A stretch of DNA of 45,458 nt. Origin: Saprospiraceae bacterium (GTDB taxonomy: Bacteria; Bacteroidota; Bacteroidia; Chitinophagales; Saprospiraceae). This document shows positions 36,457-45,200 of the stretch, in pieces; the first letter of the stretch is position 1, and each line of letters begins with the position of its first letter. The position numbers and the translations under genes are program-made. The notes below the pieces were generated by a model. That model was given only the letters and a program-made list of their open reading frames with translations. It was not told the origin of the DNA and ran no database searches. The DNA lies in assembly GCA_020848695.1 (NCBI GenBank), contig JADLHT010000064.1, forward strand, positions 1 to 45,458. The letters are read 5' to 3'.

Positions 36457-36592
36457 CTATACAGGGGTTGTTCAAATAGCCAATTAAAGTTTTCTAGACA
36501 TATTTTATTAACTTTATCCATGATTTAATTTCTTTTTTTTTTAGAATTTAAAATTACAAATTCTTGAACACACAATTCAAAATTAGGCGTCA

Positions 36593-36700
36593 ATGAAAAT
36601 ATTTAATAAAATAACATTTTTTTCGGAGCACAACATTGGTCTCCTTAGTAAGTTAATTGGAATCACAAGAACTTCTATTGATTTTAATGATACTTTATAA
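36593..36700 (+). pseudogene. Possible remnant of an ACT domain (IlvN-like) gene
   Basis: A 35-residue ORF with the segment ITFFSEHNIGLLSKL. The 'F-S-E-x-x-I-G-L-L' pattern and a following 'R-x-x-I-x-x-x-x-L' resemble the first helix of the ACT domain of acetolactate synthase small subunits. It stops at once afterwards, so at most it is a fragment. The call rests on one short similarity judged by eye. Confidence 0.25.
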
Positions 36701-36711
36701 GAATTCTCACC

Positions 36712-36740
36712 TTGATAAATTAAAAAATTGTATAAATTTG
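36712..36740 (+). promoter_or_regulatory. Bacteroidota-type promoter for ccsBA
   Basis: TTG at 36712-36714 is followed after 18 bases by TAAATTTG at 36733-36740, a full TAnnTTTG match. Transcription would start about 18 bases before the TTG start codon at 36764, which supports that unusual start. Confidence 0.55.
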
Positions 36741-36763
36741 TTTCAGAACTAATAAATTAAAAA

Positions 36764-39700
36764 TTGAAAGATAAGATTATAAGATGTACTTTATTATTCC
36801 TTAATAATTTATTTTCTACTAGGGCTGCTGGACTTTATTTATTACTTTTTGCAGGAGCTATTGGATGGGCTACCTTTGTAGAGAATGATTTTGGAACTTC
36901 TGCAGCTCAAAAAATAGTCTTTAGATCTTGGTGGTTTGAGTTGTTATTAATTTTGTTTGGAATATGTATAGCCATCAATATTTATCGTTTTCGGCTTATA
37001 CCTCAAAAAAAATGGGCTTCATTAATTTTTCATGCTTCTATTCTCATTATTATCTTGGGTTCAGGCATTACAAGATACTTTGGAAATGAAGGAATAATGC
37101 ATATACGGGAAGGTGAAAAATCAAATCAGTTCTTATCCACTGAATCTTATATAAATATCAAGATAAAGGAAAATGAAAGTATATATTCAGTAGCAGAGCC
37201 TATACTTATTAGTAGTCTTGGAAATAATAAATTTAACAAACAATATCAACTAGGAAATAAAATATTCCAACTTAGACTTAAAGAAGTAATTCCTAATCCA
37301 CAAGAAACAATGGTAGAAAGTGATGAAGGAATTCCTACTATAAAAATTGTATTTGGAGGCGCTGATGGAAGGGAAGAAATATTTCTTCAAAAAGGGGAAA
37401 GGAGAAATATTAATGGCGTAAATTTTAATTTTTCTTCTGAATATTTTTCTCAAGCTTTTAATATTAATTATGATTCTTTCGGATTGGTATTTAAAACTTC
37501 AGTTCCAGTGATACAGACTATTATGGCAACACAAAAGACGGATAGTATTCCGGCAGACGAATTCCATCCACTTATGCTTAGATCTCTCTATCAATATAAT
37601 GGATCCAGTTTTGTATTTGGTGAATTTCAAAAAGATGTTCAATTAGAAGTTATTCCGACCGATAAAAAAATTAAAAATGAAAGTTTAGTGTCACTGAGAA
37701 TGGAACTCAGTTCTGCTCAAGATAAAAAAGAATTTTTGATAACAGGAAGAAAAGGAGGAGAAGGAAGACCTGCAAGCCTTTCTGTAAATAATACATCCTT
37801 TAAGATTGATTATGGATCAACTATTATTCAACTTCCATTTGCAATACAACTTCGTAACTTTAAAATGGAAAAATATCCAGGAACAAATAATGCTTCATCC
37901 TATGAAAGTGAAGTTACACTATTGGATCCTTCCAAAAGTATTCATGAAGATCATAGAATATATATGAATAATATTCTTGAATACCGTGGATATCGATTTT
38001 TTCAATCTAGTTATGATCCTGATGAATTGGGTACTGTACTAAGTGTGAACCATGATTTTTGGGGAACTTGGATTTCTTATCTTGGTTATGGACTTCTTAC
38101 TTTAGGATTAATTATGATATTTATTGTGAGAAATAGTCGATTTACTTTTTTAAGACAACGTATTAGAGAATTACAAAAAAATCAATTGACACTTTTATTA
38201 TTCTTAATTTCTTCATTTACATTATTCTGTCAGAATTTAAATATACCCAAAACAGTCAGCAAAGAACATGCGCAATTATTTTCGAAAATAATTACACAAG
38301 ATCACAAAGGAAGATTCAAGCCTATACATACAATATCAAGTGAAGTATTACGAAAGCTTTCCAAAAAAAATGAATTATATAATTTAACAGCAGATCAAAT
38401 ATTTATATCCATGAATATTAATCCAGCTGCTTGGGAGAATATTCCCTTAATTGAATCCGGCAAGCATGAAGGCTTATTAAAAAAACTTAATGCAAGTAAA
38501 GGATTACTTACATACCGAAGTTTCTTTGACGAGGAAGGCGAATATATTCTTAGTGAAGATATTCGAAAAGCACAGATGATGAACCCTAAAGATCATTCAG
38601 TTTATGAGAAAGCTATAATAAAACTTGATGAGAAAGTCAACATTACCAACATGGTATTGAATACTCGACTTCTAAAGATATTTCCTCAGCAAAATGATAG
38701 TAGTAATACCTGGCTTTGCCCTGAAGATCTACTTAGAACACAATATCAAAATAATAAGAATGGATTTCAAGAATTTTTCTTTGATCAATATTCTCATGCT
38801 GTCGAACATAGTATAGAAAGTGGTAATTGGTCAGAACCTGATGAATTAATCAATAAACTTAATCAATATCAAAATGTTGTAGCTTCTGCCATAATTCCAA
38901 GCCAATCAAAATTAAACACAGAAATATTTCTTAATAAAATTAACATATTTGGAAAACTTAGAAATTATTATGGACTGTTAGGACTATTATCCTTAGTACT
39001 TTTTATCACTTTAATATTTAAACCTGAATGGAATAAGTTTAAGTTTACAAAAGTTGTGTTCTATTTCATTCTTTTGTTTTTCGTCTTTCATACTATTGGA
39101 TTAGGATTGCGATGGTATGTATCAGGTCATGCACCATGGAGCAATGGTTACGAATCGATGATTTACATTGCATGGACTTCGGTTCTAGCAGGTTTAATTT
39201 TTTCTCATAGATCATTGGGAGGAATGACTGCATCATGTGTTCTTGCTGCAACCATTCTATTAGTGGCTGGAATGAATTGGCTGGATCCTGAAATTTCACC
39301 ACTTGTTCCAGTTCTAAAATCCTATTGGTTAATGATACATGTGTCAATGGAAGCAGGTTCTTATGGATTCTTGATGTTAGGTGCTGTTATTGGAATGTTG
39401 AATTTATTATTATTCATACTTATCACTAGACAGAATAAGATGAGAATAGAACGAGCAATAAAAGAATTAACAATCATTTCTGAAATCACCTTAATAGGTG
39501 GTTTAGTCATGGTAAGTATAGGAACCTATTTAGGTGGAGTATGGGCTAACGAAAGTTGGGGAAGATATTGGGGTTGGGATGCCAAAGAAACTTGGGCATT
39601 GGTAACAATTCTAGTATATGCATTTATACTTCATATGAGATTTATTCCAGGATTACAAAGTATTTATGCATACAATTTTGCTTCATTATTTGGATTTGCA

Positions 39701-39871
39701 ACAGTGATTATGACTTATTATGGAGTTAATTATTATTTATCTGGACTTCACTCTTATGCTGCTGGTGATCCTGTTCCCATTCCAACAGAAGTTTATAATG
39801 CTATTATAGCATTGACAATTTTAAGCATTTTTGGATATTATTTTTATCGAAAGAAGTACCTTGCAAATTAA
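36764..39871 (+). CDS. ccsBA: Fused ResB-CcsA cytochrome c heme lyase (CcsBA)
   Basis: A 1035-residue inner-membrane protein of the system II cytochrome c maturation pathway, which exports heme and attaches it to CxxCH. Residues about 15-470 are the ResB/Ccs1 part with its large periplasmic insertion. After a linker with a hydrophobic segment and a periplasmic stretch (about 480-730), the CcsA part (about 740-1030) carries the tryptophan-rich heme-handling WGWDAKETWAL (W936-D939) and flanking histidines. The TTG start at 36764 is used because the next in-frame ATG is about 110 codons in. It converges with the multiheme cytochrome operon, with eight bases between the stops, and probably serves it. 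Confidence 0.93.
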   Translation: MKDKIIRCTLLFLNNLFSTRAAGLYLLLFAGAIGWATFVENDFGTSAAQKIVFRSWWFELLLILFGICIAINIYRFRLIPQKKWASLIFHASILIIILGSGITRYFGNEGIMHIREGEKSNQFLSTESYINIKIKENESIYSVAEPILISSLGNNKFNKQYQLGNKIFQLRLKEVIPNPQETMVESDEGIPTIKIVFGGADGREEIFLQKGERRNINGVNFNFSSEYFSQAFNINYDSFGLVFKTSVPVIQTIMATQKTDSIPADEFHPLMLRSLYQYNGSSFVFGEFQKDVQLEVIPTDKKIKNESLVSLRMELSSAQDKKEFLITGRKGGEGRPASLSVNNTSFKIDYGSTIIQLPFAIQLRNFKMEKYPGTNNASSYESEVTLLDPSKSIHEDHRIYMNNILEYRGYRFFQSSYDPDELGTVLSVNHDFWGTWISYLGYGLLTLGLIMIFIVRNSRFTFLRQRIRELQKNQLTLLLFLISSFTLFCQNLNIPKTVSKEHAQLFSKIITQDHKGRFKPIHTISSEVLRKLSKKNELYNLTADQIFISMNINPAAWENIPLIESGKHEGLLKKLNASKGLLTYRSFFDEEGEYILSEDIRKAQMMNPKDHSVYEKAIIKLDEKVNITNMVLNTRLLKIFPQQNDSSNTWLCPEDLLRTQYQNNKNGFQEFFFDQYSHAVEHSIESGNWSEPDELINKLNQYQNVVASAIIPSQSKLNTEIFLNKINIFGKLRNYYGLLGLLSLVLFITLIFKPEWNKFKFTKVVFYFILLFFVFHTIGLGLRWYVSGHAPWSNGYESMIYIAWTSVLAGLIFSHRSLGGMTASCVLAATILLVAGMNWLDPEISPLVPVLKSYWLMIHVSMEAGSYGFLMLGAVIGMLNLLLFILITRQNKMRIERAIKELTIISEITLIGGLVMVSIGTYLGGVWANESWGRYWGWDAKETWALVTILVYAFILHMRFIPGLQSIYAYNFASLFGFATVIMTYYGVNYYLSGLHSYAAGDPVPIPTEVYNAIIALTILSIFGYYFYRKKYLAN

Positions 39872-39879
39872 TAAGCAAA

Positions 39880-40620
39880 TTATTTTAAGTTTGCTTGCTC
39901 CATAATTATATTATATTTATAACCTGAACCAAAATCTTTTTGAACTGCAATAATACCTGTGAAATTGACGACATCACCAACATTTACTTGAGCATTGCTA
40001 GTAATTGTTAGATCTAAGTTTTTGCCATCTGCTTTTGTATTGTCTTGAATATGATACCAATTTCGTCCCATGATATTTAAGTTGGCTTTTACAATCTTGC
40101 CACTTACTGTAATACTTTTACCAGCATATTTATCTTTGGAAGAAAAAAGGTCTTTTAATGCAATAGCATTAGGATCTGCTTGAGCATTTTGGTTAATCGG
40201 ATTTCCTGTTTCAGCTTCATTCGAAACACTGCCAGGATGTTGAGTAGCTGCAATGATGGAAGATACTAAATAAATTTTATCAAAATTTTTATTAAACTCT
40301 TGACTGTAAAAGTTCGTTTTCAATAGTGGATCCTGATATAAATACATTTCATTCTGTTTTATCTCTTGGCGAGGCACTGCCACCCAAAATTCTTGATCAT
40401 TCTCTTGAGCTAAAATATAAGTATATTTTTCAGTATGTTTAACTTCTTTAGCAATAATTTGATGAGCCGAAGATTGTGTTTCACCAGTAACATTATTGGA
40501 ATTGGTGCTTTGATTACTAAGTTGGGGGATTTCCTGTGTATTGACTGGTTGTATTACTGTAGGTTTATCTTTGCAAGATAGAAATATGGTAATAATTAAG
40601 ATGGAAATTACATTTTTCAT
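39880..40620 (-). CDS. Lipoprotein with OB-fold domain, third gene of the cytochrome operon
   Basis: A 246-residue protein with a lipoprotein signal; the lipobox cysteine is C16 (TIFLSC). A low-complexity Asn/Ser/Thr/Gln linker follows (about 20-55), then a small strand-rich domain (about 60-130, EFWVAVPRQEI), then a C-terminal OB-fold-like domain (about 160-245: YAGKSITVSGKIVKANLNI, NWYHIQDNT, VNVGDVVNFTGII). OB-fold lipoproteins of this kind accompany multiheme cytochromes in other bacteria; their role is not settled. Its ATG overlaps the stop of the barrel gene by four bases (ATGA type), so the two are coupled. Confidence 0.75.
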   Translation of the reverse strand: MKNVISILIITIFLSCKDKPTVIQPVNTQEIPQLSNQSTNSNNVTGETQSSAHQIIAKEVKHTEKYTYILAQENDQEFWVAVPRQEIKQNEMYLYQDPLLKTNFYSQEFNKNFDKIYLVSSIIAATQHPGSVSNEAETGNPINQNAQADPNAIALKDLFSSKDKYAGKSITVSGKIVKANLNIMGRNWYHIQDNTKADGKNLDLTITSNAQVNVGDVVNFTGIIAVQKDFGSGYKYNIIMEQANLK

Positions 40621-42233
40621 TTTTTTCTAATTCTTCGTATAAAGGTAACAAAATATCTTTGAGCTTGTTGTTGAGGCTCAATATCCCATTCTCCACTGAT
40701 TAGTAATGTGGAAGATCGTGACAAAATCTGCGAAATAGAAAGTACAAATATGTTCTTTGGCAATTCTAATTCCGTACTCAAGTATTTATAATTAATTTTT
40801 CTATAATCTAATTCGACATTTGATTTTCCTTTGAAAAAATCTTTATTCGCTCTAAGACTAATAGTCTGTCCATTGAAATAAATTGTCTCAATATAATTAT
40901 AAGAAAGTGATGTAGTCATCAATACACCTGGAATTCTATTACTACCCAGATATGCGGTAACATTACGAGTCGGATTAGATTGCTTTCCTTGATAACGATA
41001 GAAGTAATTGGCATTTAAATTTAAGTATCTAAATAATTGATAAGAAACTTGTAAGCGAATACCTGTTCTGGTCTCTTCATCTAATAATTGATCTAACTGA
41101 TTTTTAAATGATTCAAAAAAAATTACATTCTTTCGATTATCATATGAAGCGCTCAAAGATAATTTACGATTCACTTTATATCTTGCATTAACAAAAAAAC
41201 TTGTGAGTGAAAAACTGTTTTTAAAAACGGAATCTTTTAATTGGTACAAATCGAATTCAGCAGAACTAAAAAGGAATAGGTTTTTTATCAGATTAGAATT
41301 GTTATGTTGAAAATAGGCAAATCTTCTATCCGTTTTTCCATGATTTCTAATCTCGAAAACTCCCGCTGTATGCTGGTATGCGTTATTTCTTCCATTATAA
41401 ACACTATATAGTCCATATAAAGGTAGCTGCAGATTATAATTATATCTTGTTAGGTCTGGCCGGCTTCCAATAGCTGCCCCAAAAATGAATTTTTTAATTC
41501 TTTTTTCATATTGAAGTCCATCGATAGCACCTACGCTACTTATGTTATTATTAATTCTTCTTCCTGCTATAATTACCTGGGTACTATCAAATCTATACTC
41601 TACATCTAATCCATAAATTTTTAGATCAGATCTAAGAATATTTGGGTTAAATACTTTACCCAATCGATAATTATAATTAATAAATGAATGGATAGACCAT
41701 TTGGAGTTATTGATATTATCGTAATTAAAAGTCATTGAAGCCCTTGCGCGATGAGTTCCTTCGTTTATCGAATTATTAAAACTGCCTGTTGCAGAACTTA
41801 ATAATCTAATATTTAAATTCTCTTTGCTTCTTTTACTCGTGTTAGTTGCTATAGCAGAAGAAGGATTAAATAAAGTATCAATATTTTTTTTAGTTATTGT
41901 ATCTGATTTTTTTTCAGCAAAGTTATCTTGTACTACGTTTTTGTAAGATTTTATAAAATATAGCTTGTCACCAATTACAGTTTTGCAATAGGCAATAGAA
42001 GTACATGCAGCTGATAACGAAGATAACTGTTGAATGACAAGGCAAGCAATGAATGTATTATTTTCAATTTTGTATAAGGAATCTCCGATGTTTAATTTTT
42101 TTGTATTATTAAACTTAAGATAAGTGCTGCTAGTATTAATAAAGCTGACAGAACCGATTATCGTATCATTATTTTGCGCCAAAAGAAGTTGAAGAGACAA
42201 ACTATAAAAAACTATAGATAAAACAATCTTCAT
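40617..42233 (-). CDS. Outer-membrane beta-barrel protein with periplasmic N-terminal domain
   Basis: A 538-residue protein from ATG 42233, where the signal peptide (about 1-20, LQLLLAQ) begins; an open frame extends 12 codons upstream but into the cytochrome gene, and this ATG lies two bases after that gene's stop. Residues about 22-105 form a small strand-rich domain with two cysteines. A basic/Asn-rich linker leads to a barrel (about 145-538) of many alternating strands with aromatic girdles, ending in YFVTFIRRIRKK. No similarity to MtrB/PioB is obvious by eye. Its position between a giant cytochrome and a lipoprotein suggests a porin sheath or anchor for electron transfer. Confidence 0.8.
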   Translation of the reverse strand: MKIVLSIVFYSLSLQLLLAQNNDTIIGSVSFINTSSTYLKFNNTKKLNIGDSLYKIENNTFIACLVIQQLSSLSAACTSIAYCKTVIGDKLYFIKSYKNVVQDNFAEKKSDTITKKNIDTLFNPSSAIATNTSKRSKENLNIRLLSSATGSFNNSINEGTHRARASMTFNYDNINNSKWSIHSFINYNYRLGKVFNPNILRSDLKIYGLDVEYRFDSTQVIIAGRRINNNISSVGAIDGLQYEKRIKKFIFGAAIGSRPDLTRYNYNLQLPLYGLYSVYNGRNNAYQHTAGVFEIRNHGKTDRRFAYFQHNNSNLIKNLFLFSSAEFDLYQLKDSVFKNSFSLTSFFVNARYKVNRKLSLSASYDNRKNVIFFESFKNQLDQLLDEETRTGIRLQVSYQLFRYLNLNANYFYRYQGKQSNPTRNVTAYLGSNRIPGVLMTTSLSYNYIETIYFNGQTISLRANKDFFKGKSNVELDYRKINYKYLSTELELPKNIFVLSISQILSRSSTLLISGEWDIEPQQQAQRYFVTFIRRIRKK

Positions 42234-42235
42234 TT

Positions 42236-45200
42236 TTATTTTTTGCCATCTGGGTGACAGCTGTAACATGCTGAACTTGTATAACTATATCCTTGAACTC
42301 CATTGTGATCAGAATCCGTCTGAGGTTTTGGATGACAAGGAAGGCAAGTAAATATTTTATAATTACTTGAATTCGTATGGCATTGACTACAGGTATTCCA
42401 TTCATCTTTATGCTTTCCAGAGTATATCGGAAAATACATATTGTCGTGATCAAATGATGATGGTATCCAAGCTGTTTCATTATGACAGCTAGCGCATGTT
42501 GTAGGAAATCCTGCCGATACGTGTGGAGGATTATTCGCTCCATTGTAATCATTGGCATGACATCCATAACATGTATTCGGCGTATTATTATAATTTCCGT
42601 TATGACAAGCGGTACAATTATTTTTTATTTGTAAATGTGCTCCTTTCAGCATCCAATATTGATCATGAATATCAAATGTGGCTGGAGCCCAACCCGGATC
42701 TGTTGTATGACAATTATCACATGTGGTAGGAATATTCAATGTCTTATGATTAGGATTTGTGGAGCCGTTGTATTGTGGAAGATGACATCCTACACATGTG
42801 TTTGGAGTATTATTATAATTTCCGTTCTTATGACACAATGCACAATTATCTTTCACAGGAATATGCGATCCAGTAAATGGCCAGTATTGATCATGTATTG
42901 GGAAAGTTACCGGTGCCCAACCAGGATCTGTAGTATGACATTGATCACAATCGGTAGGAATATTTAAGGATTTATGATTTGGATTTGATGATGTATTATA
43001 ATCACTTTGATGACATCCAACACAAGTATTAGGTGTATTATTATAGTTTCCTTGATGACATTTAGCACAATTATCTTTTACTGGAATGTGGGCTCCAGTA
43101 AATGTCCAGAATTGATCGTGAATTGGAAATAATGCCGGTGTCCAACCTGAATTAGTAGTATGACACATCGCACATTCAATCGACAGATTTAATATTTCAT
43201 GATCAGGATTTAGTGAATTATTATAATCTAAATTGTGGCAAGAATTACATTCTTTAGATGTTCCTTTGAATTGAGTCTTATGACAATCTTTACAATCTGC
43301 TATGATGTGTGCCCCTGTTAATGGAAAGCCACCTAAATTATGATCATAGGCCATTTTAGCATCTCCTTGTGGATGGCAAGCTAGACAAGCAAAATCTTGA
43401 TAAACATATCCACCAATTCCAATATGATCTTCATTTGTTTTTGGATTAATATGACATCCTATGCATTGGAATATTTCATATTTGGTGGGATCAATATGAC
43501 ATTCAGTACATTGACTCCATACTCCTTTATGTTTGCCACTATTAATTGGAAAATATAATCCATCATGATCAAATGTCGACGGAACCCAAGAACTTTCTTT
43601 ATGACAACTTGCACAATCAGTATTAAATTGTGAAAGTTTGTGATCAGGATTTTTAGTTAATTCATAATCTTTCTGATGACATCCGAAGCAGGTATTGGGT
43701 GTATTGTTATAATTACCATTCGTATGACACTTATTACAATCATTACGAATCAGATTATGTGCTCCTCTCAATTCATAGAACTGATCATGAATAGAGAATG
43801 TTGCAGGTTCCCAACCTGGATTCGTGGTGTGGCATTGATTACAATCTGTTGGCAAATTTAATTTCTTATGCTCTGGATTTAATGAACCATCATATTGTGC
43901 TTGATGACATGAATAACAATCTTGCCCTGATTGATTATAATTTCCTTGATGACACAAAGCACAATTATTCCTTACAGGATTATGTGCGCCCGTTAATGGA
44001 TAATAATTATCGTGTATCTCGAATTTCGCCGGACTCCATCCTGGATCTGTTGTGTGACAAGATATGCAATCCGTTGATAAATTTAATTTTTTATGGGATG
44101 GATTTAATGAAGCTTCATAATCTGATTGATGACAAGAATTACAATCAGTTGGTGTGCCCTTAAATCCTTTTGAATGACATTCAATACAGGCTGCAACTCG
44201 ATGAGCTCCTGTTAGTGGATATGTAGTATTGTTGTGATCAAATTTCATACTTGCATCTCCTTGTGGATGACAAGCAAGACACATCTGATCATTGTATGTA
44301 TATCCATTGACCATGGAATGTTGATCATCGGTTTCTGGATTCTTATGACATCCAATACAAGTAATTATTGTATAATCATTTGGATTCAAATGACATTCTA
44401 CGCAGTTATTCCAAACACCCTTATGTTTGCCAGAATAAATTGGGAAGTACATTCCATCATGATTAAATGTTGAAGGCATCCAAGCATTTTCATTATGGCA
44501 CGATTTACAATCGGTTGGAAACTGAACTACTTTGTGATCAGGATTTTTACTTGCATTATAATCTTTTTGATGACAATCAAAACAAGTGTTTGGTGTGTTG
44601 CTATAATTTCCATTGTGACAAGTTTTGCAATCGTTTCTTACAGTATTATGTGCACCTTTCAATTCATAAAATTGATCATGAATATCAAATTTTGCTGGCA
44701 TCCAATCTGGATCAGTGGTATGACATATGATACAATCTGTAGAAAAATTTAACTTTGTATGAGAAGGATTTTGACTGGTATTAAAATTATTGAGATGGCA
44801 ATTTACGCATTCTCGTGGAGTCCCTTTGAATCCAGACGTATGACATTCAAAACAATCTGTTGTATTATGTACTCCTGTAAGTGGAAAGGCTGTATTGTTA
44901 TGATCAAAACTTATGTCTGCATCGCCTGTCGGATGACAAGCTAAACAAGCATTGCTTTGATATCGATAACCCGTTACTGAAACATGCTTATTATCTGTTT
45001 CGGGATTCTTATGACAGATAAGGCAATCATATAATTTAAAATTTCCAGGTGTTGTGTGACACTCATTACAATTCGTCCATGTTCCTTTATGTTTGCCAGA
45101 GTTAATAGGAAAGAAAAATCCATCGTGATCAAATATAGAAGGAACCCAAGCTTGTTCTTGGTGACATTGTTTACATTCTGTTGAGAATCCTGTCAATTTG

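Larger units (their letters stand above)
36268..36763. other. Gene-poor gap with small ORFs ahead of the cytochrome region
   Basis: About 500 bases lack a confident gene. On the minus strand a 25-codon ORF (36444-36521) runs into and overlaps a 50-codon ORF (36304-36456) in another frame; together they look like one short gene broken by a frameshift. TTGAACAACC occurs twice in the overlap, 28 bases apart. On the plus strand a 35-codon ORF at 36593-36700 resembles the start of an ACT domain. A well-formed promoter at 36712-36740 closes the gap. No tRNA or insertion sequence end was seen. Confidence 0.5.

Noticed and set aside
39873-39896. Hairpin between ccsBA and the lipoprotein gene as a terminator
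   Set aside because: Arms of 7 bp (AAGCAAA/TTTGCTT) overlap the end of a coding region and no T run follows, so support is too weak.
42234-42269. Extension of the barrel gene start 12 codons upstream
   Set aside because: It would overlap the cytochrome coding end and put a polar stretch before the signal peptide; the ATG at 42233 is two bases after the stop and starts the signal peptide.
42523-44944. Several plus-strand ORFs of 60-120 codons over the cytochrome gene
   Set aside because: They recur with the period of the heme modules and are antisense shadows of a repeated coding sequence; their products are rich in Ile, Met, Thr and Cys without any domain.
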